Shown here piece by piece: positions 42,964 to 50,963 of a stretch of 64,000 nucleotides of DNA (positions are counted from its first letter, which is position 1; every line of letters starts with the position of its first letter). The notes below the pieces were generated by a model. The model made no database searches. It saw only the letters and a list, made by a program, of their open reading frames with translations, and had not been told where the DNA came from. Origin of the DNA: Desulfovibrio sp. (GTDB lineage Bacteria; Desulfobacterota; Desulfovibrionia; Desulfovibrionales; Desulfovibrionaceae). The position numbers and the translations under genes are program-made. The DNA is taken from positions 310,001 through 374,000 of the forward strand of contig JAQYWK010000001.1 in the NCBI GenBank assembly GCA_030145055.1, written 5' to 3'.

Positions 42964-43715
42964 ATCTTTGGGTAATTCTGTTCTTTCATTATCGGTTTTA
43001 AGGCGGATATATATTTCATATATCCGGAGTAGGTGAGGTGAGCCCCATCAACGGTAAATTCTGGATTCAGCTGTCCTGTCTTGTCGTCTAGCATGTGGAA
43101 AAAAACATTCGCGTATTCAATGTGGCTGAACTTCGTTGTCAGCTCTTCAATACGGGTATTGATTTCAAGTAAATCCTTATTCCTACAGTATATAAATCCC
43201 GTGGACATGGGCTCGTTTATAGGAAGAATACTTACGATGTATCCTTTTGTGAGAGAAGCTGTTTGTTCGCAAAAATAATTAAGATCATCTATGTACTTTT
43301 CAGCTAGCTCGTGAGTCACTCCAGCTTTGAAACTGTTGATACCAACTAAGAGAACGAAAGATTCAGGTTTTTTTTGCACTAATGGTAAGAACCATTCTTT
43401 CAAGTTGGAACTAGTCTCTCCTCCAAGTCCTCGATTCTTGAACCGTTCATCCCCCATATATTCAGCCCACCTTCCATATTCTGTGATACTGTCTCCAATC
43501 ATAAAAATATCGGTTTTATGTGATGGAGCCTTTAGGAAGGATTCTATTACATTTTGCCTAAGCAAAAGTGTCGCAGCATGGATGTTTTCGCCCTGCTTTA
43601 TCTGTTTATATTTAGCTTTCAAATACTTAAGCCCCCCTCGCGAATAAACGAAAAAGACTAAAAAAAGCAGCATTAAAAAGTTAAAAAAAACCAGCGAGTA
43701 AAATTCTATTTCCAT
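42960..43715 (-). CDS. Membrane-anchored SGNH/GDSL hydrolase (paralogue B)
   Basis: 251 residues with the same layout as the gene at 36.9-37.6 kb: N-terminal membrane helix (about 5-25), the linker YLKAKYKQ, then FMIGDSITEYGRW, NRGLGGET, VGINSFKAG and DGAHLTYSGY, with all catalytic blocks kept. Unlike its paralogue it is embedded in an operon (ATGA overlap with the SDR gene). It would remove or transfer an acyl group on the glycan outside the inner membrane, or act on a lipid-linked intermediate. The KAS III/ACP genes upstream suggest the acyl group in question may be made locally. Confidence 0.8.
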   Translation of the reverse strand: MEIEFYSLVFFNFLMLLFLVFFVYSRGGLKYLKAKYKQIKQGENIHAATLLLRQNVIESFLKAPSHKTDIFMIGDSITEYGRWAEYMGDERFKNRGLGGETSSNLKEWFLPLVQKKPESFVLLVGINSFKAGVTHELAEKYIDDLNYFCEQTASLTKGYIVSILPINEPMSTGFIYCRNKDLLEINTRIEELTTKFSHIEYANVFFHMLDDKTGQLNPEFTVDGAHLTYSGYMKYISALKPIMKEQNYPKI

Positions 43716-43862
43716 TTTAAATCCCTATATATCCACATTGGTCAAGGTAAATACTCTGTTCTTTACTTATCATATCCAAATATATCTTCGAATTCATTTT
43801 CTACACATAGAAAGCAATGCAGGCTTTAGCAGTTGTACTTCTATTATCGAGTCGTAAACTTC

Positions 43863-44831
43863 TCAATACTTAAAAATAGCTCCGCTCCAACTGAGTCCAA
43901 TGCCGAAGCCGAAAGTTAAAATCTTATCCCCTCTTTTGAGTTTTCCTGCTCCTTCTGCTCGTTTGAGGGCTATAGGAATGGAGGACGATGTTGTGTTGCC
44001 TACTTCCTCGAGGTCTATAATGACTTTTTCTTCAGGAATTTTCAGTTTTTTACTTATTGATTCAAGTACATACCTGCTTGCTTGATGAAAAATGAAAAGG
44101 TCAATGTCATCTATAATCATATTTGCTTTGTCAATTAGCTTCATTATTTCTGTGGGAATGGTTCCCAGAGTAAATAAAAAAACTCCATATCCATCCATTT
44201 CAAAACTGGGGCGAGAGATCGGATGGTTTCTCGCTTCACCAGTTGTCACACTCACTCCCGAATTTTCGCAAATGATGGCCTTGCTTCTGCCGCCATCTGT
44301 TCCAAAATGAAATATTGGGCTTTCTTCCGGTTTATCGATCAACGTAGCACTCGCTCCGTCCGAAAAAAGGAGATATGCTTTTTTGTTTTCCGGGTTGATA
44401 ATTTTGGAATAGTTATCAACCGTAACAAGTAGCACTCTTTTAGAAATGCCTGAGACAAGATAGCTATAAGCTGTAGCCAGTCCATACACATACCCGCTGC
44501 AACCAAGGTTAAGATCAAAGCATTTCGTTGCAATGGGTAACCCCAGTTTATCCTGAAGTATAGCTGAACAATGGGGAAGTAGGTTGTCTGGTGTCTGCGT
44601 GCAAACTATGATTGTGTCCGGCAGATCTTCTACACCATTGATCGTTTTGGATGCGGCTTTGTATGCCATATCCAACGTAGTTTCATCTGCTCCAGCATGA
44701 TGAAGGATTCGCACGCCTGTTTTGGGCAGAGTATCAGTAATATTCCAGTCCGGATTTTCCTTATCAAGCGTGAAGCAGTCAACTGTGTTTTCCGGAAGGT
44801 AATATTCAACTCGTTTGACGAGATTAGCCAT
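43863..44831 (-). CDS. KAS III-like 3-oxoacyl-ACP synthase (FabH family)
   Basis: Start set at ATG 44831; an in-frame TTG lies just upstream at 44834. 322 residues. The thiolase-fold active site is complete: C111 in NLGCSGYVYG, histidine in FHQASRYVL and asparagine in VGNTTSSSIP. FabH enzymes condense an acyl-CoA with malonyl-ACP; copies in glycan clusters (VioB-like) make or transfer short acyl chains for N-acylated amino sugars. It overlaps the acyl carrier protein gene by 8 bases, so that protein is its natural partner. The HQAS instead of the usual HQAN suggests a subfamily apart from housekeeping FabH. Confidence 0.85.
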   Translation of the reverse strand: MANLVKRVEYYLPENTVDCFTLDKENPDWNITDTLPKTGVRILHHAGADETTLDMAYKAASKTINGVEDLPDTIIVCTQTPDNLLPHCSAILQDKLGLPIATKCFDLNLGCSGYVYGLATAYSYLVSGISKRVLLVTVDNYSKIINPENKKAYLLFSDGASATLIDKPEESPIFHFGTDGGRSKAIICENSGVSVTTGEARNHPISRPSFEMDGYGVFLFTLGTIPTEIMKLIDKANMIIDDIDLFIFHQASRYVLESISKKLKIPEEKVIIDLEEVGNTTSSSIPIALKRAEGAGKLKRGDKILTFGFGIGLSWSGAIFKY

Positions 44832-45063
44832 CAATCAATCCATGCGCGCTAAGAGTATCAACTATGGACTGAGCAGAAAGAGCAATAGCCAGTTCAGCAA
44901 TATTTGCAGCTTTACCGTCAGTCGCCTGATCTATTTTCATTAGAATCTGCAACTGCGCAAGGCTGTCCCACGGCTCAAGGTTCTGAGAGGAGTCGGTGAT
45001 TAAAACTGGTTCTTTTTGATCTAGCGCTTCCTGAATTAATGTCAAAATTTGTTCTTTATTCAT
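44824..45063 (-). CDS. Dedicated acyl carrier protein
   Basis: 79 residues, four-helix carrier protein size. The phosphopantetheine site is PWDSLAQLQIL with the modified serine at residue 34. It differs from housekeeping ACP, which carries DSLDTVE at the site and is more acidic. It lies between the methyltransferase gene (11 bases away) and the KAS III gene (8-base overlap), so it is built for this pathway: it would hold the growing short acyl chain while it is condensed, reduced and perhaps methylated. Confidence 0.82.
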   Translation of the reverse strand: MNKEQILTLIQEALDQKEPVLITDSSQNLEPWDSLAQLQILMKIDQATDGKAANIAELAIALSAQSIVDTLSAHGLIDG

Positions 45064-45074
45064 CGTGATTATCC

Positions 45075-45788
45075 TTATTTTATGGGTTTTACAGCTTCGT
45101 AAATTTGTGTTTCCCAGATGTACATGCCAAATTTATAGTCAACTATTATATCTTTTGTTTCTATGGCTTTTTCCAAAACATCTTTATGCTTTGCAGCCAG
45201 ATCAAGAGGGAATTGAAAAACTTGTTTATTTACAAGTTTTACCTCTTCAAAAATTTCTTCCGCAACATCAATAATTTTAGGATAATTTGAAAGCGTAAGT
45301 ATAGGAAAGATCAGCCTTCCGCCCTCTTTAAGGTGCTTAGTGCTATTGCATATTATCTGTGTTGTCAGCTCTGTCCCATCACTTCCGGATTCGCAACTAA
45401 TTGATGTTCCGAACCAAGGTGAAATTTTGGCAATAGATTCAGCTATGCCAGAAACGTCATCAATAATAAGATCAAAGCTCTTATCTTCCCAAGGATCAAG
45501 CATGGAACCGGCTTTGCCTGTTATTTCAATGTCATATTTCTTGAAGTTTTCGATAGCATTGTTAACTGCTGATTCGGAAATATCTGAAGCGTATACTGGT
45601 CCACTAAACCCTAATCGCTTCAAGGCAAGACTTACAATTCCACAACCGCACCCCAGATCTAAAAGTGAAGAATCGTAAAGCTCTTTTTGCTCTTTAAGAT
45701 AGTCAATAATCAGTTTAGACGTTTCAGTTGGGAAGAATGACCCATCATGAACATCCACAATAGTATCTTCATATTCAAAACTTTTCAT
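45075..45788 (-). CDS. Class I SAM-dependent methyltransferase
   Basis: 237 residues. The SAM site is LLDLGCGCGIVSLAL, followed by YASDISESAVNNA and a motif IV reading LIIDDVSG. The last replaces the NPPY of PrmC/N6-type enzymes, so amino- or adenine-methylation of that kind is unlikely. It sits between the SDR reductase and the ACP gene and shares an ATGA overlap with the SDR gene. It may methylate the carbon or hydroxyl of the ACP-bound acyl chain, or the sugar. The viosamine-type islands of pseudomonads also pair a methyltransferase with KAS III and reductase genes, a useful precedent. Confidence 0.75.
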   Translation of the reverse strand: MKSFEYEDTIVDVHDGSFFPTETSKLIIDYLKEQKELYDSSLLDLGCGCGIVSLALKRLGFSGPVYASDISESAVNNAIENFKKYDIEITGKAGSMLDPWEDKSFDLIIDDVSGIAESIAKISPWFGTSISCESGSDGTELTTQIICNSTKHLKEGGRLIFPILTLSNYPKIIDVAEEIFEEVKLVNKQVFQFPLDLAAKHKDVLEKAIETKDIIVDYKFGMYIWETQIYEAVKPIK

Positions 45789-46477
45789 AACAGTCCCCCG
45801 TCTATAATTATTTCAGAACCATTTAAATAGTTCGATTTCATAATATGCTCTATGGCGAAATAAATATCTTCACAGGATCCGAATTTTTTTGAAGGTATTC
45901 GTTCCAAAATATTTTTCTGTCTCTCTCCGTCAAGAGAGTGAATAAGCCCCGTATCAAAATATCCTAATACAAGAGAATTGGCTGTGATGCCGAATCGTCC
46001 ATATTCATGTGCCAGAGATCGGGTCATGGCAATTACTGCGGCCTTGCTTGCCGAGTAGGCAGAAGCTCCTACAACGCAGCTTTGGGCTACGACTGAGGAC
46101 ACATTAATAATTCTTCCCCATCCCACCCGCATCATAACAGGGATCGCTGTTTGCAATATCTTAACCCCGCCAGTGAGGTTAATATTGATCACTGCGTCCC
46201 ATTCTTCCGCCGCGTAACTCATAAAAAGTTTATCAATGGAAATAGAGGATAGGTTTATAAGTGTAATTTTGCCGTCGAGTTTCGCAACTTGTTTACAAAA
46301 AGACTCGACAGAAGATTTGTTCTGTAAATCTAATTCAGCACAACTGAAGTTGTCATGGTCTTTGAATTCAGCAAGCTTCTTTTTATTTCTGGTTGTACCG
46401 AGCACATGATCTTTTTCAAGAAGCAATGGGAGCAGTTGTTTCCCAATATCGCTAGATGCTCCAATTAGAAGTATCAT
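45785..46477 (-). CDS. Classical SDR, 3-oxoacyl reductase-like (FabG-like)
   Basis: 230 residues. The cofactor motif is LLIGASSDIGKQL and the catalytic tetrad is seen in INVSSVVAQS (serine) and YSASKAAVIAMTRSLA (tyrosine, lysine), with the end NGSEIIIDGGLL typical of FabG. It would reduce a 3-ketoacyl-ACP to the 3-hydroxyacyl form using NADPH. It overlaps the methyltransferase gene (ATGA) and the AAC(3)-like gene (TAATG), so all are translated together. A sugar keto group is an alternative substrate but the FabG-like core fits the carrier-protein context better. Confidence 0.82.
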   Translation of the reverse strand: MILLIGASSDIGKQLLPLLLEKDHVLGTTRNKKKLAEFKDHDNFSCAELDLQNKSSVESFCKQVAKLDGKITLINLSSISIDKLFMSYAAEEWDAVININLTGGVKILQTAIPVMMRVGWGRIINVSSVVAQSCVVGASAYSASKAAVIAMTRSLAHEYGRFGITANSLVLGYFDTGLIHSLDGERQKNILERIPSKKFGSCEDIYFAIEHIMKSNYLNGSEIIIDGGLL

Positions 46478-47544
46478 TATTTGCTCTCCTTAACGGGGTA
46501 GAGAATACCATCTGTCCTATTGAAGAATGCCAGAAGAACGAGCGGCTTTATTATCTTTTGCAATATGAAGTTTTTAATTTTGCTAGGTTCTGTGTGCCAA
46601 TATTTTTTTGTTTTCACAAGATCATGCATTGCTAAAAGCTGCTGAGGAAGATCAATCGTATAAAAATCCAGTTCCTTCCCGAAAAAATGTTTTTGAGGCT
46701 GAGCATCTGTTCCAGTAAAAACATCATAATTTGAAATGTATGCGGCAAAAGTGTCTGTATCTTTGAAAGGGATATGACTTTCTTTTCCATCAAGAAAGAG
46801 CCTACACATTATAGGAGTTGCAAGGTCATGAAACCCCGGTACATTCTTAGGAACAAATTGTTCGATGTAATGCAGGGTTAGTGAGGTAGGATAAACTCCG
46901 ATAGAAATTTCTTTTGCGTTAAGTTCATACAGTTTCGCAAATGGAGATTTCGAAGCGTAGCAATCCTGAGATTTGTGATGTTCTGATATAATCCACTGCG
47001 CATTTTTACCGAATGCACTTACGGAGTGCGTTGGGTGAATACTTCTAACAACTCCCTTAGACCGTCTGAACAATTCATTAACCAGACTTAGTTGGTCCGT
47101 ACTTTTGTCAGGATCGAAAAGCGGGTTTTCAGCAAGAAAGAGTATTGGGCTTTTGTTAAATGTATATGATGACATCACCAAAGTACCATTTGATTCGAAG
47201 TAGTTCATAATCTCTTTGAGGAAAGCTTGTGGACCACCTTCAAACCCAGCCGCAGCCGAGAGAGACACTCTTACAAAAGCGGTATCGGAACGTTTAATTC
47301 CTGCCTCATCAAGCTGCCTAGATATTTCGGAGATTGGAATGATGCCGGGCGTATATTCTGAATTGTAGCCTATCTTTTTTTTGTACTCCATAGCTTTACG
47401 AGCGTTATCCTTTCTGACAGACGCATATTTATTATAAGCAGCTAGAGCTAAGTTTCGGTATACTTTTAAAAACATTAATATCTCGGCTTTGTGTAATTTG
47501 TTCTTTAGTTCGTTAAGAAAAACTGAACGTGTTGTCAACGTCAA
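46477..47544 (-). CDS. AAC(3)-family N-acyltransferase (YokD-like)
   Basis: Up to 355 residues; the start is unclear. The listed TTG at 47544 has little support, and the first bases overlap a promoter-like motif; an ATG at 47475 is a good alternative. The core from about residue 65 is an aminoglycoside N3-acetyltransferase fold: RSDTAFVRVSLSA, then GGPQAFL, GTLVMSSYTF, SIHPTHSVSAFG and the later HYIEQFVP. In the family the enzyme passes an acyl group from a thioester to an amine. Here the adjacent ACP and KAS III genes suggest it acylates an amino sugar rather than acting as a drug-resistance enzyme. Confidence 0.78.
   Translation of the reverse strand: MTLTTRSVFLNELKNKLHKAEILMFLKVYRNLALAAYNKYASVRKDNARKAMEYKKKIGYNSEYTPGIIPISEISRQLDEAGIKRSDTAFVRVSLSAAAGFEGGPQAFLKEIMNYFESNGTLVMSSYTFNKSPILFLAENPLFDPDKSTDQLSLVNELFRRSKGVVRSIHPTHSVSAFGKNAQWIISEHHKSQDCYASKSPFAKLYELNAKEISIGVYPTSLTLHYIEQFVPKNVPGFHDLATPIMCRLFLDGKESHIPFKDTDTFAAYISNYDVFTGTDAQPQKHFFGKELDFYTIDLPQQLLAMHDLVKTKKYWHTEPSKIKNFILQKIIKPLVLLAFFNRTDGILYPVKESK
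47510..47538 (-). promoter_or_regulatory. Repeated promoter-like motif, copy 1
   Basis: On the minus strand TTGACA (47538-47533), a 17-base spacer and TAACGA (47515-47510). The -35 is perfect; the -10 match is weak. The same 31-base stretch, with only four mismatches, occurs at 53.6 kb. Here it lies at the 5' end of the AAC(3)-like gene, which supports a later start for that gene. Confidence 0.4.
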
Positions 47545-47567
47545 TAGTAGGTATTCGTGTTCAGCTT

Positions 47568-48425
47568 TTACACAATATCCCGATATAAAACAGTTTTTAT
47601 ATTTTTTATATATCCTATCATCCGGCTCATTTTGTTGTTTTTAATAACATCATATGGATCAAAATAATGCGTCAGAAAAAGGCTATGTTCGGAAATGACT
47701 TGGATTGTATCTGCGAATTCTTGTACGAACCTGTCGTCATCACCGAGAAAAGGGTTATTTTTACGGAGCATATTCCATGAATCGAAAATTGCCAGCGGAA
47801 AGTGCAGACTACATCCTGTGGGAATTTCGATAATTCCATGTGTGTGCTCTGATGGTGCACCGAAACCTTTGTATCCGCAGGCAGCTGTTGAACTGCTATA
47901 TTTGTAACCAAGCTCAGCAAGTATAGGGTATACACTTTCGGTGTGAAGGTTCCCGTAGTGAGGTGTTCTGAACCCGACACTCTCGACTCCAAGAACTCTG
48001 TGATAAACTTCATGGGCCTTTTCAATTTCGTCTTTTTGCGCTGCGTATGAAAGTTTGTTGAAATATCTATTCGGTGCCCAGTGTGGATTATCTGGATGCG
48101 TATAGGAATGGTTGATGATCTCGTGTCCCTCATCCACAGCTCTTTTGTGAATGTCAGGATACTTTTCAACAAATTTACCGATCACAGCCATTCCGGCTCT
48201 AACATTATTCTTTTTTAATAAATCAAGAAGCGTGGGAAAAGCTTCAATATCTTTTTCAAAATCAAAATCAAAGGTTAATGCATACGCACCTTCCCCTAAC
48301 GGGTTTCTCTGTTGAAGCATAAACTTTAAAAAGTAATCTTCGGGTGAGACTCTATGAATTAGCTCTCTGGCAACTCGGGCAATATACCTATTGAAAACAG
48401 GGCGAACCATGAATTGAGGGTACAT
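47568..48425 (-). CDS. Polysaccharide deacetylase (NodB-type, carbohydrate esterase 4)
   Basis: 285 residues. The NodB metal site is recognisable: ALTFDFDFEKD with the two aspartates, INHSYTHPD with the His-x-x-x-His pair, and the later FRTPHYGN (Arg and His motif). It would remove N-acetyl groups from a polysaccharide or lipid-linked sugar. No signal peptide is evident, so it may act in the cytoplasm on a lipid-linked intermediate, as PIG-L/CE4 relatives do in some glycan clusters. A free amine made this way could be the acceptor for the AAC(3)-like acyltransferase encoded 23 bases downstream. Confidence 0.82.
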   Translation of the reverse strand: MYPQFMVRPVFNRYIARVARELIHRVSPEDYFLKFMLQQRNPLGEGAYALTFDFDFEKDIEAFPTLLDLLKKNNVRAGMAVIGKFVEKYPDIHKRAVDEGHEIINHSYTHPDNPHWAPNRYFNKLSYAAQKDEIEKAHEVYHRVLGVESVGFRTPHYGNLHTESVYPILAELGYKYSSSTAACGYKGFGAPSEHTHGIIEIPTGCSLHFPLAIFDSWNMLRKNNPFLGDDDRFVQEFADTIQVISEHSLFLTHYFDPYDVIKNNKMSRMIGYIKNIKTVLYRDIV

Positions 48426-48452
48426 TATATACCTGTTCCATTAAAATAAATA

Positions 48453-49862
48453 TTATTGCGCATCCTGCAACTCCGCTTGTATTTCTTCGTACCTGCGGAA
48501 ATAGAAGTTGCTATGTTTGATCATGTGTTGTGCTAGCCTTATGCCAGAATCAACCTTTTCTTGTGTTATTTCAGGAGTATATTCTACTTTGAAGTCCACA
48601 CTGGATCGATAGACAGCAAGCAAAACGTCTCTTTGCTGACTTTCCCTAATTTTATTGTCAGAAAGCTTATCTAGTATTTCAACAGGACTTGATAGGTTAG
48701 GAATATATTCTGGGTGTGAATACCATGCGTCGCCGAGTGTAAATGCAGGGACTCCGTACATCATAGCCTCAAGACCTACTGACCCATTGATCGTCAAAAT
48801 AGCCTGGGCATTACGTATGAGTTCTTTTCCTGGATAGTTTACTGGGGCCATTGATACATTCGGAAGTCTGAGTATCCTTTCGAAATAATCTTTGCCTCGC
48901 CATCCGTACCCGAACGGATGATCCTTAATGACAATACTAATATCAGAAGGAGCATGTATTGAAAGTTCTTCAATGATTTTCCATTGATCCACATACTCTT
49001 GAGCTGCGGAAGTTGTCACCGCTTCCGGCTGGTGCGCAAAGAAGTAGAGTATGTATTTACCCGCTTTTTCGACGGAAAAGTGTTTAGTTCTTTTTTTAAT
49101 ATAAAATCTGTTCTTTAATCTTTTTATTGCATAGGGCAAATAGTTGAAATTTTTAAGTAGTCCCAAAACTTCAAACCGATTGAAAAGGCTCGTTGGGCGG
49201 ACTTTTAGATAGTCCATCATTGGCTTAGATTCGTTGAAAGAGCTTATAATTTGGTCGATGTATTTGGACTCTTTTTCAGTGGGGGGGGCGTTGTTCGACA
49301 GCTCATATTTATACTGTGCGTTAATTACTTTTCGGGTTGTTCCGTTAAGTAATCTGTTATTAAAAATTCCAGGAATGATAAAGGTGTGATAAAATCCGAA
49401 ACCCATTTGTTTGGAAAATGCTTCTAATACAAAAGAGTAAACTTGATCGATAGTATCATGGAAAGCGAATACAATATTATACTCATCAAATATTTTCTTG
49501 AAAAAAATGTATGAAGAGTAAAACTGTTTAGCGATTTGATCTTTCGACAGCCAATATATATCATACCTAATGTTTGCTTCTTGCGCTAAGCGCCCATAAT
49601 AAAGGTAATTTGAATATGAATAATAAACGTTTAAATCTAGCTCTTTCTCAACTCTTTTTATTTCATCCATGTCGAAGGTTATATTCTGGGTGTAGTAATT
49701 GGCTTCTAAGCGTGTATGATTACCTGTGTATTGTACACTGCTTCCGTCAACCACGATCACTTCATACTTTTCTTCGAATCCGTTTATGAGTCCTTGGATA
49801 TAGGCAGCAAAGAGAGGGCCTCTACCAAGTAGGAGTACAGCGTCTTTTTTATTTTTCGGCAT
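48453..49862 (-). CDS. Capsule-synthesis-like glycosyltransferase (KpsS/LipB-like)
   Basis: Start set at ATG 49862 (MPKNKKDAVLLLG); the longer start at 49922 would overlap the nucleotidyltransferase by 74 bases. 469 residues. The C-terminal half has the features of the capsule polysaccharide synthesis family (PF05159-like): ISIVIKDHPFGYGW, VSMAPVNYPGKELI and LTINGSVGLEAMMYGVPAFTLGDAWYSHPE. KpsS-type members build the Kdo linker of capsules; others transfer sugars in LPS. No membrane segment is present. The donor is not known. It overlaps the PtmE-like gene by 14 bases and so is translationally coupled. Confidence 0.72.
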   Translation of the reverse strand: MPKNKKDAVLLLGRGPLFAAYIQGLINGFEEKYEVIVVDGSSVQYTGNHTRLEANYYTQNITFDMDEIKRVEKELDLNVYYSYSNYLYYGRLAQEANIRYDIYWLSKDQIAKQFYSSYIFFKKIFDEYNIVFAFHDTIDQVYSFVLEAFSKQMGFGFYHTFIIPGIFNNRLLNGTTRKVINAQYKYELSNNAPPTEKESKYIDQIISSFNESKPMMDYLKVRPTSLFNRFEVLGLLKNFNYLPYAIKRLKNRFYIKKRTKHFSVEKAGKYILYFFAHQPEAVTTSAAQEYVDQWKIIEELSIHAPSDISIVIKDHPFGYGWRGKDYFERILRLPNVSMAPVNYPGKELIRNAQAILTINGSVGLEAMMYGVPAFTLGDAWYSHPEYIPNLSSPVEILDKLSDNKIRESQQRDVLLAVYRSSVDFKVEYTPEITQEKVDSGIRLAQHMIKHSNFYFRRYEEIQAELQDAQ

Positions 49863-50874
49863 ATTCGTTAATCGCATTGTGGTAATCTTGTTTTTGACCA
49901 ATATCGATCCAGTAACCATCAAGAGGAAATGTGTTTACGTGTAAGCCCTTTTCACAGGCATCAGAAATTGCCGTAGTCATATCGTAGAAGACATTCTCAG
50001 GAATTAGGTCAATAATTCCGGGGGATAAAGTGTATATACCCGCACTTATCTGAAAGTTCATGGATGGCTTTTCTTTAAAGCCTACAACTTTTCCTTCCTC
50101 TTGCTCAATAATTCCATATTGCAACTGATAGTTAAACTGCCGTGAACAGACCGTTAATTCTGCATCACTACTAATATGGTGGTCGAGCAGATGTCCAAAG
50201 TTCAGGTTTGTCAGAATATCACCATTCATAACGAGGAAAGGATGCTCGAGTTTACGGGAGATGAGCCCCAACGAACCAGCTGTGCCTAATCTTTTGGTTT
50301 CTTCTATGTATTCGATCTGAACTCCGAAGTCAGACCCATCTTTAAAATAGTCTTTTATGATTTCAGATTTGTAATTTACGCTGATCATTAAGTTGGTAAA
50401 GCCGTGCTTGAATAGGGATTCGATAATGTACTCAAGAACAGGTTTATTGCCAATTGGTAGCATTGGTTTTGGTGTTGTTTTGGTTAGATCTCCAAGTCTA
50501 GTTCCAAGACCACCAGCCATGATTACCGCAACATTAGGCTTTGCATTATAGTCAAGTTCATCAAGGGTTATTACGTCGATAAGCTTGCCTTCAGCATCAA
50601 CTATAGGAGCTTGTCTTCTGGTAATTTTGCGCAAGGTCTGGACAGCCATATTGCGCGAAATACCTTCACTAAGAGTGTATGGTTTTTTATTTATGATGGA
50701 ATTTAGATCGCGTTTTCCTTCAAGAACTGCGCGCCGGATATCCCCGTCTGCAATAATCCCAAGAAGATGATTTTCTGAGTCAACCACAGGGACAAAGCCG
50801 TAACCATATTCTCCGACCGCTTTAAGGGCATCTTCAAATGTCGTTTTCTCAGTTAAAACAAGCTTAAATAGCAT
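49849..50874 (-). CDS. ptmE: Nucleotidyltransferase with N-terminal CBS pair, PtmE-like
   Basis: 341 residues. An N-terminal CBS domain pair (about residues 5-112, with GFVPVVDSENHLLGIIADGDIRR) is followed by a sugar nucleotidyltransferase domain: VIMAGGLGTRLGDLTKTTPKPMLPIG, the metal site VMNGDILT and FKEKPS. This combination is the PtmE enzyme of Campylobacter, which makes GDP-glucosamine for legionaminic acid synthesis. The CBS pair probably senses a nucleotide. Adjacent amidotransferase genes and the NeuB/NeuA genes downstream support a nonulosonate role. GDP specificity is by analogy. Confidence 0.8.
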   Translation of the reverse strand: MLFKLVLTEKTTFEDALKAVGEYGYGFVPVVDSENHLLGIIADGDIRRAVLEGKRDLNSIINKKPYTLSEGISRNMAVQTLRKITRRQAPIVDAEGKLIDVITLDELDYNAKPNVAVIMAGGLGTRLGDLTKTTPKPMLPIGNKPVLEYIIESLFKHGFTNLMISVNYKSEIIKDYFKDGSDFGVQIEYIEETKRLGTAGSLGLISRKLEHPFLVMNGDILTNLNFGHLLDHHISSDAELTVCSRQFNYQLQYGIIEQEEGKVVGFKEKPSMNFQISAGIYTLSPGIIDLIPENVFYDMTTAISDACEKGLHVNTFPLDGYWIDIGQKQDYHNAINEYAEK

Positions 50875-50897
50875 TATTGTCCTGTTATTTCTTTAAA

Positions 50898-50941
50898 TAG
50901 CTGAAGCCCTACCTAATTACTATAGGGAAGGGCTTCAGCTA
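50898..50941 (-). terminator. Long intergenic hairpin, possible attenuator or terminator
   Basis: TAGCTGAAGCCCT (50898-50910) pairs perfectly with AGGGCTTCAGCTA (50929-50941), a 13-bp stem, and the loop can pair further (CCTA with TAGG). On the minus strand it is followed by TTTAAAG, a poor T-run, so complete termination is doubtful. It lies between the PseA-like gene and the PtmE-like gene, where it could separate two transcripts or stabilise an mRNA end. Confidence 0.5.
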
Positions 50942-50963
50942 AATTATTTAATGTAGTGCACGA

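Noticed and set aside
46477-47544. Aminoglycoside resistance gene
   Set aside because: The fold matches AAC(3), but the gene is coupled to acyl carrier, reductase and methyltransferase genes in a glycan locus, so sugar acylation is far more likely.
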